Positions 1-8,713 of a stretch of DNA of 64,000 nt are shown here, piece by piece (within the stretch, counting starts at the first letter, position 1; each line of letters begins with the position of its first letter). A program made the translations under genes and the position numbers. The stretch is from Armatimonadetes bacterium UBA5352. Lineage in GTDB: Bacteria > Armatimonadota > Zipacnadia > Zipacnadales > UBA5352. Under the pieces are notes generated by a model. It saw nothing but the letters and a program-made list of their open reading frames with translations, was not told where the DNA came from and made no database searches. The stretch covers positions 1 to 64,000 of the forward strand of contig DHPY01000087.1 in assembly GCA_002411015.1 (NCBI GenBank). Direction: 5' to 3'.

Positions 1-39
1 GGCCGGCACAGCGGCTTCGTCGGCACTCGCAAACGACAT
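1..39 (-). CDS. 5' end of an unidentified gene (partial)
   Basis: The minus strand has an ATG at 39 preceded by a strong ribosome binding site (GAGGAG, about 6 bases before the ATG). It opens a frame reading MSFASADEAAVPA to the window edge without a stop. Only 13 codons are visible, so the product cannot be named. It lies downstream of the copper ATPase on the same strand, about 80 bases past that stop and beyond a hairpin, so it may be a separate transcription unit. The support is the ribosome binding site plus the open frame. Confidence 0.45.
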   Translation of the reverse strand, partial: MSFASADEAAVPA

Positions 40-52
40 TCGTGACTCCTCA

Positions 53-104
53 CCCCTCGCGCCGCTACACGACAGCGGACGCGAGGGGCGGCCCCTCCGG
101 ACGC
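53..104. repeat. Hairpin repeat, copy 1 (second copy at 42563)
   Basis: Bases 53-66 (CCCCTCGCGCCGCT) pair with 74-88 as a 14-bp stem with one bulged A and a 7-base loop, ACACGAC. Bases 54-82 match 42563-42591 with one difference in 29. The following GCCCCTCC box (about 91-98) is also shared. The element sits just past the stop of the copper ATPase, so it may also serve as its terminator. It is a dispersed intergenic repeat of REP type by appearance. Confidence 0.6.
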
Positions 105-120
105 ATCCTTGTGAGGTCGC

Positions 121-2298
121 CTACCCCGGCCGGTACCGTCTCAGCCGCAGGGAGTTGCTGACTACGGTGACGCTGCTGAGGGCCATGGCGGCTGCGGCGA
201 TCATCGGGCTGAGGACGCCCGCAACCGCCAGCGGGATCGCCGCCACGTTGTAGAAGAAGGAGAAGAACAGGTTCTGCTTGATATGCGCGAGGGTCCGGCG
301 GCTGAGGTTGATCGCGCGCACCACGCCAAGGGGATCGCCGGAGACGAGCGTGACCTCGCCCGCCTCGATCGCCACGTCGGTGCCGGTGCCGATCGCGATG
401 CCCACATCAGCCTGCGCGAGCGCCGGGGCGTCGTTGATCCCGTCGCCGACCATCGCCACGACCTCGCCCGCCTCCTGCAACTCGCGCACGCGCGCCGCCT
501 TCTGATCGGGCAGGACCTCCGCGAGCACCTCCGTCACCCCCACCCGCCGCGCGATCGCCTCCGCCGTCCGGCGGTTGTCGCCGGTCAGCAGGTAGACCTT
601 GAGGCCCTCCTCGCGCAGCCGCGCGACCGCCTCTGGCGACGAGCGCCGAGGCTCGTCTGCCAGCGCCAGCACGCCCGCGGCCTCGCCATCCACCGCGACC
701 GCAAGGGCAGTCTTCCCGTCCGCCTCGAGCGCCTCCAGGGCCTCCTGCGCAGGCCTGAGGTCCAGGGAGTGCTCAGCCATCAGCCGCGCTGAGCCGACGA
801 TGACGCGCCTGCCATCGACCGTCGCCAGCACACCGCGCCCGATCGCCATCTCGAACTCACCCGCGTCGGGGAGAGACAGGCCCTCCGCGCGCGCGTGCTC
901 GACGATCGCGCGGGCCAGGGGGTGCTCGGAGGGCACCTCCGCCACCGCGGCGAGGCGCAGAAGCTCACTCTGCTCGGATGCTCCCAGCGCGATCACGTCC
1001 GTCACGCCCGGCTCGCCGACGGTGAGCGTGCCGGTCTTGTCGAAGATGACCGCGGTCAGCCGTCCCGCGGTCTCCAGCGCCTCCGCCTCGCGGATCAGGA
1101 TGCCGTGCTCTGCGCCGACGCCAGTGCCGACGGTGACCGCGGTGGGCGTGGCGAGGCCCAGCGCGCACGGGCAGGCGATCACCAGCACGGATGTCGCGGC
1201 GATCAGCGCGGCCTCCCAGCCATGGCCGCTGATGGCCCAGCCGGCGATGGTCAGGAGCGCGATCAGGATGACCGCGGGCACGAAGTAGGAGGCGACCACG
1301 TCGGCCATCCGCTGGATCGGCGGTTTCGTCGTCTGCGCCTGCCGCACGAGGCGGATGATCTGCTGCAGCGCGGTCTCTGAGCCCACCCGAGTGGCCATGA
1401 ACCGGAATGCGCCCGCGAGGTTGACGGTGGCGCCGATGACCTCATCGCCCACCGACTTCTCGACCGGCACACTCTCGCCGGTGATCATCGACTCATCCAC
1501 GGTCGAGTGGCCATCCGTCACTTCGCCATCCACCGGGACGCGCTCACCCGGGCGCACCAGCAGCGTGTCGCCAGGCTGCACCTCGGTCGCCGGGACGCGA
1601 AGCTCCTGGCCGTCGCGGATGATCGTGGCCTCATCGGGCGCAAGCTCCATCAACGCGCGGATTGCCGCCGAGGTGCGGCCACGCGCGCGCGCCTCGAGCC
1701 AGCGGCCGAGGGTGATGAGCGTGAGGATCATCGCGGCGCTGTCGAAGTAGAGGTGGGCATGCACATCAGCCGCTCCGCGGAGGAGGTTGTAGAGGCTCAG
1801 CAGGTAGGCCGATGAGGAGCCGAGCGCGATCAGCACGTCCATCGTGGCTGAGCCGCTGCGGAGCGCCGTCACGGAGTTCACGTAGTACTGCCGGCCAAGG
1901 ATCGCCTGGACCGGTGTCGCCAGCGCGAGGAGCAGCCAGCCCTGTCCCGGGAAGTGCGGGAGCATGCTGAGCACCATCAGCGGGAGCGACAGCGCCGCGC
2001 CGAGGATCACGAGGCGAAGCTGCCGCCGCTGCTCCGCCGCGCGCTCCTCGTCGGCTCCGGCGAGGCTCGTGGCGACATCCTCGATCACCCGGGCCCCATA
2101 GCCAAGCTCACTGACACGCTGAACAATGCGCTCGGGAGCGAGTGCCTCGGGATCGTAGGCCACCTCAGCGCTCTCCTCGGCGAGATTGACGCTCGCCGCC
2201 GAGACCCCGTCGAGGTCCGCAAGGCCCAGCTCAACCGCGCGCACGCAGGCCGCACAGTGCATCCCCGTCAGTCTCAGAGTTACCGTCTCCTGCGCCAT
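121..2298 (-). CDS. copA: Heavy-metal (copper) translocating P1B-type ATPase
   Basis: This 725-residue integral membrane pump hydrolyses ATP to move a soft metal ion, most likely Cu(I), out of the cytoplasm. One N-terminal heavy-metal-associated domain carries GMHCAAC (Cys15, Cys18). The transmembrane metal site is CPC (Cys376-Pro-Cys378), the P1B-1 copper/silver signature. The phosphorylation motif DKTGT begins at Asp420, SEHP lies near residue 457, and the hinge MVGDGINDAPAL is near 630. Eight membrane segments are expected and the length is normal for a one-HMA CopA. The start is an ATG with GGGAG seven bases upstream. No metallochaperone or CsoR/CueR regulator gene is visible beside it, though a 6-bp palindrome at 2470-2491 lies in its upstream region. 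The exact metal is inferred from the CPC motif. Confidence 0.93.
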   Translation of the reverse strand: MAQETVTLRLTGMHCAACVRAVELGLADLDGVSAASVNLAEESAEVAYDPEALAPERIVQRVSELGYGARVIEDVATSLAGADEERAAEQRRQLRLVILGAALSLPLMVLSMLPHFPGQGWLLLALATPVQAILGRQYYVNSVTALRSGSATMDVLIALGSSSAYLLSLYNLLRGAADVHAHLYFDSAAMILTLITLGRWLEARARGRTSAAIRALMELAPDEATIIRDGQELRVPATEVQPGDTLLVRPGERVPVDGEVTDGHSTVDESMITGESVPVEKSVGDEVIGATVNLAGAFRFMATRVGSETALQQIIRLVRQAQTTKPPIQRMADVVASYFVPAVILIALLTIAGWAISGHGWEAALIAATSVLVIACPCALGLATPTAVTVGTGVGAEHGILIREAEALETAGRLTAVIFDKTGTLTVGEPGVTDVIALGASEQSELLRLAAVAEVPSEHPLARAIVEHARAEGLSLPDAGEFEMAIGRGVLATVDGRRVIVGSARLMAEHSLDLRPAQEALEALEADGKTALAVAVDGEAAGVLALADEPRRSSPEAVARLREEGLKVYLLTGDNRRTAEAIARRVGVTEVLAEVLPDQKAARVRELQEAGEVVAMVGDGINDAPALAQADVGIAIGTGTDVAIEAGEVTLVSGDPLGVVRAINLSRRTLAHIKQNLFFSFFYNVAAIPLAVAGVLSPMIAAAAMALSSVTVVSNSLRLRRYRPG

Positions 2299-2772
2299 TC
2301 ACTCGCTCCCTGTGCGCGTCGCTGTCGGGCTCTGCCTCAGGATTCCCCGGCGATACCGCTCTTCCTGCGGCAGGTTGACAGATCTTGCGGCCTGCGCTTG
2401 TGCATCTCGGCGCAAAGTCGGGTGCGGCCCATCCTGAGACGCGGTCCTGTGCCGGGCGATTGCAGCGGCCTTTGCGAAAAGAATTGCAAAGTCCCCCTCC
2501 TCGGGGAGGTGAAGAAGGCAGAGGGCACGAAGACAGACGAAGCAGGCGGGGGAATTTCCGCTGCGAGATTCCGGCGGTTTGGGCGCGGATCGCGGCCACT
2601 GCGGGGGTCCGCCACAGGCGAGCAGAGTCGGGCACAGAGGCGCGTAAGGCCAGGGTACAGGGATCTGGCATGCGGCTGTTCTCTGTCCGTGCAAACTGTA
2701 GTTCGACCGATCTATGACTACGCGAGCGTGCTTACTTACGAGGCCGCTCCCAGATGGGACCGATCGGGAGAG
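2299..2772. other. 474-base gap between divergent copA and the hydrogenase cluster
   Basis: Both flanking genes point outward, so their promoters should lie here. I see a perfect inverted repeat CTTTGC/GCAAAG with a 10-base A-rich spacer (2470-2491), which could be an operator. A TTGACA at 2375-2380 lacks a good -10 box 17 bases on. The plus-strand frame of the first hydrogenase-cluster gene is open across the whole gap, but this looks like GC-rich read-through: the residues before 2773 resemble no family domain. No RNA gene was recognised. Confidence 0.4.
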
Positions 2773-4623
2773 ATGCAGCAGGTGAGCACAGATAGTCTCG
2801 GCTTCATGACCTGCTCGCTGTGTGGCTGTGCCTGCGGACTCAATCTGCTGGCGCAGAGCGAAGGGCCAGATCAGCCGATGTCCATCACGGTTCTGCCCTC
2901 GGTCGCGCCCGGATGGGGCGCCTCCGGGCTGTGCATGCGCGGCTGGCAGATCGGTGAGATCCTCCGAAGCCGCCGGCGCCTGCGCCACCCTTCGGTCTGG
3001 GTGGAGGGCGAGCAGCATCGCGTGGGCTGGGATGAGGCGCTGGAGCGCGCCGTGGAGGCCCTGCGCGGCCGCGACCCCGCCACCGTCGGCATCATCCTCG
3101 GTGACAGCCTCTCCTGCGAGGAAGTCTTCGTCGCGCGCAAGTTCGCCGAGATGCTCGGCACCTCGAACATTGCGGCGCTCGGGCTGGAGTTCGACGCGCC
3201 TGTCATCCACGCGGTCGAGCAGGTGCTGGGCGGCCCGTATCGCTCCTGCCAGCCTGAGGAACTCGACGGCACCGACCTTTTCATCTGCATCAACTCCAAC
3301 TACCAGCACATCGACCCCCGTGCCGCCGGCGCCATGACGCGCCGCCTGCAGAGCGGATCGAGGATGATCCTGCTGGATGAGGTGGACCAGGGGCTGGCGG
3401 TCTGGGCGGCCATCTACGCCACGCACAGGCCCGGGATGCGGGCGGCGGCGCTACGGCAGCTTGCCGAGGCCGTGCGCACCGGAGAGGCGGGGGGCGGGCC
3501 GATCGCGCACGATGATCTCCGGGCGATGCTGGACCTGATCACCGAGTCGCACCGAATCGCCGTCCCATTCTCGGCTGAGGCGATCTCCAGCACCGACGAG
3601 GCCTTCGCGGTCGCGCAGCTTACGAAGGTGCTTCGCGGCGAGACCCGCTGGGTTGGGACCTACCTGCTGCCGTCGGGCGCGAACAGCTTCGGCACAATCG
3701 ACATGCTCGCCCACCGCGGCCATGGCGCGGGCGGCATGGGCGCGCTCGAGATGATGAGCCACGGCTCGGGGATCCGCTGCATGATCTCCGTGGGCGCCGA
3801 CCTCGGCCGGCTCTTCGGCCCGGCAGACCTGGCGCGGCTCCGCTCGCGTCTTGAGTTCGGCATCGCGTTCTCCACCGTCACCTCCCCGACAACCAATCTC
3901 GCGGACATCGCGCTGCCTATCAGCATGGAGGGAGAGCGCGAGGGAACCGTCCGCCGCCCCGACGGACGCCTCTGGATGGGGCAGACCATCGTCCCTCCCG
4001 CGGGCGAGGCGCGTCGAACGGGCGTGACGCTGCAGGCGATCGCCGACAAGCTGGGCGAGACGGCGCAGTGGAGCGCCGAAGATGAGATCTGGGCGCAGAT
4101 CCGCTCGGAGGCGCCGGGCTACGGGCATGTGGAGCTCGAGGCCCTGCGGCGCGGCGAGTTGCCGGTGGTCGGCCTCGACACCCCGCGCGTGGCCGAGGTC
4201 GTGCCCCCATCGGTGCTGACCGCGCCGCCGGTTGAGGTGCCGAGCACCGATGCTGAGCATCCGTGGCTGCTGCTGCCGCGCTCGACGCGGGGCGGGTGGA
4301 CCACCGACCCGCGGTGCCAGTGCGCGCATATCCTCCGGCGCGAGGCGACGCTCTACCGCGAGCCCTACCTCCTCGTCCCGCCGGGCGAGATGGCGGAGAT
4401 GAAGCTGCGGGAGGGCGCGCGAGTGCAGATCGTTACGGGCGGTGGAACGGCCACCGCGCGAGTCCGCTCCGACGCCGGTCTGCCGGCGAAGATCGCGGTT
4501 CTGCCCACCGAGTTCCCGGGCCTGATCCGCACGCTGGCGGGCCTCGAGGGCGAGCCTGCGCCCGCACCGGTGCTTCCTCTGAACCCGATTGCCGGCTCGG
4601 TCAGGCCGGTTGAGACTCGCTGA
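2773..4623 (+). CDS. FwdB/FdhA-like molybdopterin-oxidoreductase-fold subunit of a hydrogenase complex
   Basis: This 616-residue protein resembles formylmethanofuran dehydrogenase subunit B, formate dehydrogenase and NuoG. The N-terminal [4Fe-4S] site is visible as Cys14-x2-Cys17-x3-Cys21 and Cys54 (GLCMRGW). The pterin-binding fold follows (about 60-490), including the typical ADIALPISMEGEREGTV stretch. A C-terminal beta-barrel domain (about 495-600) resembles the dinucleotide-binding domain (FwdD-like), so two subunits that are separate in Fwd are fused here. Where formate dehydrogenases carry the Mo/W-ligating Cys or Sec, I read GLEFDAPVIHAV with no Cys, so catalysis is doubtful. An electron-wiring role as in NuoG is plausible. 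The chosen start is the ATG at 2773, just before the Fe-S motif; the ribosome binding site is weak. It is the first gene of the hydrogenase cluster, 34 bases before the HydB-like gene. Confidence 0.75.
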   Translation: MQQVSTDSLGFMTCSLCGCACGLNLLAQSEGPDQPMSITVLPSVAPGWGASGLCMRGWQIGEILRSRRRLRHPSVWVEGEQHRVGWDEALERAVEALRGRDPATVGIILGDSLSCEEVFVARKFAEMLGTSNIAALGLEFDAPVIHAVEQVLGGPYRSCQPEELDGTDLFICINSNYQHIDPRAAGAMTRRLQSGSRMILLDEVDQGLAVWAAIYATHRPGMRAAALRQLAEAVRTGEAGGGPIAHDDLRAMLDLITESHRIAVPFSAEAISSTDEAFAVAQLTKVLRGETRWVGTYLLPSGANSFGTIDMLAHRGHGAGGMGALEMMSHGSGIRCMISVGADLGRLFGPADLARLRSRLEFGIAFSTVTSPTTNLADIALPISMEGEREGTVRRPDGRLWMGQTIVPPAGEARRTGVTLQAIADKLGETAQWSAEDEIWAQIRSEAPGYGHVELEALRRGELPVVGLDTPRVAEVVPPSVLTAPPVEVPSTDAEHPWLLLPRSTRGGWTTDPRCQCAHILRREATLYREPYLLVPPGEMAEMKLREGARVQIVTGGGTATARVRSDAGLPAKIAVLPTEFPGLIRTLAGLEGEPAPAPVLPLNPIAGSVRPVETR

Positions 4624-4657
4624 CGCACACGTTCGTCCCGAACTCGAAGAGCAGTCG

Positions 4658-5815
4658 GTGATTGCCGTGGAGCAGCAGGAGAGAGCGCAAGATCGAGCCG
4701 TCTTCCGGCTTCCGGCGGAGAAGATCCGCGAGTTCATCGGCGCGTTGATGACCGCCACGGAGCATTTCATCGCGCCCACCCGATCGCTGCACGGCGATCT
4801 CGTCTTCGCACAGGTTGAGAGCGCCGATGAGGTCGAGCTTGAGTATGAGAACGCGCTCATCTCGCCCGTGTGCTTCGTTCTGCCGCAGCGCGAGGCGGTC
4901 TTCACCTACGCGATGACCGAGGGGCAGCCGCCCGAGGTGCGCCCGACCGCCGATGTCGAGTCACACATCATCTTCGGCATCCGCCCCTGCGACGTCGCCG
5001 CGATTGAGTACCTCGATCGCTTCTTCCTGGGCGGCGAGTTCGCGGACGACGTCTACGCCCGCCGTCGCGAGGCGAAGACGCTCGTGGCGATGGCCTGCAT
5101 CAACCCGCAGAACGATGCCTGCTGGTGCACCTGCTCGAACGCCGGGCCGGTGGCGGCCAGCGGCTACGACCTGCAGCTCACGCTGATGGACGAGATCTAC
5201 CTGGTCGAGAGTGCCTCAGACCGCGGCGACCGGCTCGTTGAGGTCGCCGGCGGGCTGCTCAGCGAGGCCGACCCGGCCCTGACCGAGGAGCGCGAGCGGC
5301 GCGTGGAGGCGGCATTCGAGACCTTCGAGCGCCGCGGGAACATCGCCCAGGCGATGCGCTGGATCAGCGGCGACCAGACCCCTGAGGGGCTCTGGCAGGA
5401 GCTGGGCGCGAAGTGCTTCTCCTGCGGAAGTTGCTCGCTGGTGTGCCCGGTCTGCTCGTGCTTCGATACGCACGAGTACGCCGAGGACGGCGTCGGCGCG
5501 CGCATCCGCGTCTGGGACTCATGCCACTTCCCGGGCTACTCGCTGGAAGCCTCGGGCTTCAATCCGCGTGAGAACGAGCCGGAGCGGATGTTCCACTACG
5601 CGCACCACAAGCTCTGCGCCGACACCTTCAAGAAGTACGGGCGGCCAGGCTGCGTCGGCTGCGGGCGCTGCGTGCAGGTGTGCCCGGCGCAGATTGACCT
5701 GCCGAGGATCGCGCAGACCATCCGCGAGTGCGGCTGGGCCTGCAAGGACTGCAAGGCCTGCCCGCACGCCGAGGTAACCGTCGCGGGTGACAGGAAGGGG
5801 CCGGGTGAGGACTGA
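4658..5815 (+). CDS. hydB: HydB-like sulfhydrogenase beta subunit (4Fe-4S electron-transfer protein)
   Basis: This 385-residue cytoplasmic iron-sulfur protein is of the HydB/AsrA type that partners a HydG-like flavoprotein in sulfhydrogenases and sulfite reductases. Visible features are an N-terminal LPAEKIREFI...FIAPT segment typical of the family, the central CTCSNAGP loop, and two ferredoxin-type clusters, CFSCGSCSLVCPVC and CVGCGRCVQVCP. A further Cys-rich tail (CGWACKDCKACPH) is longer than I expect for the family. The GTG at 4658 is chosen because AAGAG lies 6 bases upstream and the family N-terminus follows; a GTG at 4667 is an alternative. Its stop overlaps the next start (TGATG), indicating translational coupling. 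Role by inference: passing electrons between the NAD(P)H-flavin subunit and the hydrogenase or FwdB-like subunit. Confidence 0.82.
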   Translation: MIAVEQQERAQDRAVFRLPAEKIREFIGALMTATEHFIAPTRSLHGDLVFAQVESADEVELEYENALISPVCFVLPQREAVFTYAMTEGQPPEVRPTADVESHIIFGIRPCDVAAIEYLDRFFLGGEFADDVYARRREAKTLVAMACINPQNDACWCTCSNAGPVAASGYDLQLTLMDEIYLVESASDRGDRLVEVAGGLLSEADPALTEERERRVEAAFETFERRGNIAQAMRWISGDQTPEGLWQELGAKCFSCGSCSLVCPVCSCFDTHEYAEDGVGARIRVWDSCHFPGYSLEASGFNPRENEPERMFHYAHHKLCADTFKKYGRPGCVGCGRCVQVCPAQIDLPRIAQTIRECGWACKDCKACPHAEVTVAGDRKGPGED

Positions 5816-6642
5816 TGGCGCACGAGGGGACCTACGTTCCTCGAACCGCCCAACTGGTCCAGTCGATCGAGGAGAACTCGCTGGAGCGGACCTTCACCTT
5901 CGAGCTGCTCGACGGCGAGCCGCTCCGCTACAACCCGGGCCAGTTCATGCTCGTGACGGTCTTCGGCGCGGGCGAGGCCCCGTTCACCCTCTGCAGCATG
6001 CCCGGCAGTGATGGGCTGCTTCGGATGACCGTGCGCCGCTACCCCGGCGGGCGGGTCACCGAGGCGCTGCATGAGATGCAGCCCGGCGGGCATGTCGGCA
6101 TCCGGGGGCCGTTCGGGAACGGCTTCCCCATGGAGATGCTGCGCGGGCGCGACGTGCTGGTGGTGGCAGGCGGCATCGGGATGGCGCCTCAGCGCGGACT
6201 GATCGAGGCAATTCTCAACGATCGGGAGCAGTTCGGTAAGCTCACGGTCTTCTACGGGATGGCCAACCCGGAGCAGATGCTCTACGACGACCTGATGCAG
6301 GAGTGGCTCGAGCGGCCGGAGATTGACCTCTTCATGACGATAGACCGCCCGCACCCCGACTGGAGCGGGCACGTGGGCCTGATCACCACGCTCTTCGAGG
6401 ACTTTGAGGTGGACGCGCTGATGACCTCGGCAACTGTGGTAGGGCCGCCGGTCATGTATCGCTTCGTTATCAAGGAGCTTGAGAACCTCTCCCTCAACCC
6501 GGAGTACATCTTCCTCTCGCTTGAGCGGCGGATGTCCTGCGGCGTCGGCAAGTGCGGGCACTGCGCGATCAAAGGCACCTACGTCTGCATCGACGGGCCC
6601 GTCTTCTCGCTGACGAAGTACCGGCAGCTTGACGAGGAGTAG
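5815..6642 (+). CDS. hydG: HydG-like FAD/NAD(P)-binding sulfhydrogenase gamma subunit
   Basis: This 275-residue diaphorase subunit belongs to the ferredoxin-reductase superfamily. It has an N-terminal FAD-binding barrel (GQFMLVTVFGAGEAPFTLCS) and an NAD(P)-binding Rossmann part (VVAGGIGMAPQRGLI). The C-terminal [2Fe-2S] ligands are Cys-x4-Cys-x2-Cys-x7-Cys (CGVGKCGHCAIKGTYVC), as in HydG and PyrK. It would oxidise or reduce NAD(P)H and trade electrons with HydB. The start overlaps the hydB stop by one base (TGATG). Such a subunit normally belongs to soluble group 3 hydrogenases, so finding it upstream of a membrane-bound group 4 core is notable. The exact nucleotide preference cannot be read from the sequence. 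Confidence 0.85.
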   Translation: MAHEGTYVPRTAQLVQSIEENSLERTFTFELLDGEPLRYNPGQFMLVTVFGAGEAPFTLCSMPGSDGLLRMTVRRYPGGRVTEALHEMQPGGHVGIRGPFGNGFPMEMLRGRDVLVVAGGIGMAPQRGLIEAILNDREQFGKLTVFYGMANPEQMLYDDLMQEWLERPEIDLFMTIDRPHPDWSGHVGLITTLFEDFEVDALMTSATVVGPPVMYRFVIKELENLSLNPEYIFLSLERRMSCGVGKCGHCAIKGTYVCIDGPVFSLTKYRQLDEE

Positions 6643-6742
6643 CTGGACGGGGAGGCGGGGGTACCGACGGGGGGAGTGGCCCCTTCGGGCGACGCAACGA
6701 CAGAAGCACTGAGGCACCGATACTCCGGACAGGTGAGACGGC

Positions 6743-8659
6743 ATGTTCGCGGGTCTCGAACAGAGCGTAACACTGACGTTCGAGCTACTGGTGGCGGCGG
6801 TCGCCACCGGGATCGTGCTGAGTCGCTGGCCGCGCGTCTGTGGATGGGTCTGCGGTGTTCTGCTGGCATGCGCGCTCGTGGTGAGCAGCTGGGCCGGGGC
6901 AGTGGTCTCTGAGAGCGGCCCCGGCGTCGTCGCGCTTGCCGGCATGGAGCTTCACCTGACTCGCCTGAACATCATCTTCATCTGGCTCGTGCTGGGCCTC
7001 GGGCTGCTCGCGACCATCTACTCTGTGCGCTACATTGAGCACAGCCTGCGCGATGAGACCGCACCCAAGCACGGCGCCCTGCGCTACTACCCGGTCCTGA
7101 TGCTCTTCCTCGCCTCGATGGTCGCGGTCGTCTGCCTGTCAAACCTGATCGCCTTCTTCATTGCGTGGAGCATCATGTCGCTGTGCGCACTCGCGCTGAT
7201 CCTCCACGAGTACCAGAGGCCCGAGGTGCTCGCCGCGGGCATCAAGTTTGCCATCTTCACCCTCATCGGGAACGCCGCCATCTTCGTTGCGATCATGCTC
7301 TACGGCAGCAGCACCGGGGGCTACGCCCTCGATGGCAACGGCGCTATCGCCGCACTGCTCGGCCAGGGATCGGTCATGCCGCACTTGATCTTCGGCCTCT
7401 TCGCCTTCGGATTCCTGACGAAGCTCGGCATATACCCGATGGGCGACTGGCTGCCCGACGCCCATCCGGCCGCGCCCTCGCCGGTGAGCGCCCTGCTCTC
7501 GGGCGTCATGATCAAGCTCGCGGCCTACGACCTCGCGCACATGATGATCCGCAGCGACGCTCCCGGCGGCGCCATGGCGGCGTGGGGCTTGGTGCTGGCG
7601 GCGCTCGGCGGGCTGAGCGTCCTGCTCGGGGGCTCGGCGGCCGCGGCGAATAACGACACGAAGCGGCTGCTGGCCTACTCATCGGTGAGCCAGTCAGGCT
7701 ACATCCTCATGTGCCTTGGCGTGAGCATCGCCTTCGCCCCGGTGGACCAGACGCTCGCGGGGCTGGCATTCGTTGCGGGGATCGTCTTCGTGATGGCCGA
7801 CGCGATGCACAAGGCGCTGCTCTTCCTCACCGCTGGCTCGGTGCTCTACGCCACCGGCACCCGCGACCTCGTGCGCCTCGGTGGGCTGGGAGATCGGATG
7901 CCGGAGACGAAGCTCGCCGCGATCGCGGGCGGCATGTCGCTGGCGGGCATTCCGCTGACCGCGGGCTTCATCGCGAAGTGGATGCTCCTGCAGGCGACGC
8001 TGCAGGGCGCCGCGCAGCAGCCGGTCCTCGCGCTCTTCATGCTCGTGGTGGTGCTGGGAAGCATCCTGGCGATGGCCTACGCGCTCAAGTATGTGGGCGC
8101 AGCGTTCCTCGGCCACCCGGCCGATCCGCAGTGCTGCCTGCAGACCGAGGAGGTTCCCTCGAGCATGCGGCTGCCGCAGTGGGTGCTGGTGGCCGGGTTG
8201 ATCGTCGCGGGGCTGTGGCCGGCGCTGATGGCCGGGCCTGCTGCCGCCGCATGGAGCGATCTGATGCCCGGCGGCACCCCGCTCACGGGCGTTGAGGGCG
8301 GGCTGCTGCTGGTCGGGGGGCCGGGCGCGGTCATCGGCGGCTTCGTCCCGGCAGTGATACTCGTGATGGTCGCGGTGGCCGCGCTGATCGCGTGGGGCGT
8401 GTCGCGCATCGGCGGCGCACCTTCGCGCGATGTGCCAAGCTGGCAGAGCGGCCTCGACCTGCCACTGGCCGTGACGCGGCTTCCCGCAAGCGGCTGGTTC
8501 TGGCCGTTCACGCCGGTGTTGCGCGCAATGTACCGCGAGATCAGACTGCCCGCGGCGCTGAACCCGGCGCTGTCGGACGCGTCGCAGAGAGCGAAGGACA
8601 CAGAGCGTCCGGCGGTGCACGCCAGGAGCAGCATCGCCGCCGCCGACAGTGGGGAGTAG
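6743..8659 (+). CDS. NuoL/HyfB-type proton-translocating membrane subunit
   Basis: This 638-residue polytopic membrane protein belongs to the proton-conducting NuoL/M/N-MrpA/D family. Family landmarks are the half-channel Lys region (LSGVMIKLAAYDLAHMMIR), TKRLLAYSSVSQSGYI and ADAMHKALLFLTAGS. Many hydrophobic helices are evident from residue 10 onward. A long C-terminal hydrophobic extension follows, as in HycC/HyfB-type subunits. It would couple electron flow in the hydrogenase to proton or sodium movement across the cytoplasmic membrane. The start ATG has GGTGAG about six bases upstream. A 100-base spacer separates it from hydG, containing a G-rich/C-rich hairpin, so there may be an internal processing or promoter site. 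Whether it moves H+ or Na+ is not decidable here. Confidence 0.88.
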   Translation: MFAGLEQSVTLTFELLVAAVATGIVLSRWPRVCGWVCGVLLACALVVSSWAGAVVSESGPGVVALAGMELHLTRLNIIFIWLVLGLGLLATIYSVRYIEHSLRDETAPKHGALRYYPVLMLFLASMVAVVCLSNLIAFFIAWSIMSLCALALILHEYQRPEVLAAGIKFAIFTLIGNAAIFVAIMLYGSSTGGYALDGNGAIAALLGQGSVMPHLIFGLFAFGFLTKLGIYPMGDWLPDAHPAAPSPVSALLSGVMIKLAAYDLAHMMIRSDAPGGAMAAWGLVLAALGGLSVLLGGSAAAANNDTKRLLAYSSVSQSGYILMCLGVSIAFAPVDQTLAGLAFVAGIVFVMADAMHKALLFLTAGSVLYATGTRDLVRLGGLGDRMPETKLAAIAGGMSLAGIPLTAGFIAKWMLLQATLQGAAQQPVLALFMLVVVLGSILAMAYALKYVGAAFLGHPADPQCCLQTEEVPSSMRLPQWVLVAGLIVAGLWPALMAGPAAAAWSDLMPGGTPLTGVEGGLLLVGGPGAVIGGFVPAVILVMVAVAALIAWGVSRIGGAPSRDVPSWQSGLDLPLAVTRLPASGWFWPFTPVLRAMYREIRLPAALNPALSDASQRAKDTERPAVHARSSIAAADSGE

Positions 8660-8713
8660 GGCAGAGCCAGCACGAAGGCGCCGCCGCACTGAGGGAAGAG
8701 GAGGACTGGGAAA

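Noticed and set aside
2375..2403. TTGACA as a plus-strand promoter for the hydrogenase cluster.
   Set aside because: The bases at the right spacing (TTGTGC) are a poor -10 box and the distance to the first gene is almost 400 bases.
1954..2772. A 273-codon upstream extension of the FwdB-like gene.
   Set aside because: The first part is antisense to copA and the rest shows no family similarity; the Fe-S motif starts 13 residues after the ATG at 2773.
2299..3426. A 375-codon minus-strand frame in the copA-hydrogenase gap and first hydrogenase-cluster gene.
   Set aside because: Most of it lies antisense to the FwdB-like gene; the product is low-complexity and has no plausible ribosome binding site or motif.
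2773..4623. Possible selenocysteine formate dehydrogenase in the FwdB-like gene.
   Set aside because: The frame has no internal TGA and the expected Sec/Cys region is GLEFDAPVIHAV.
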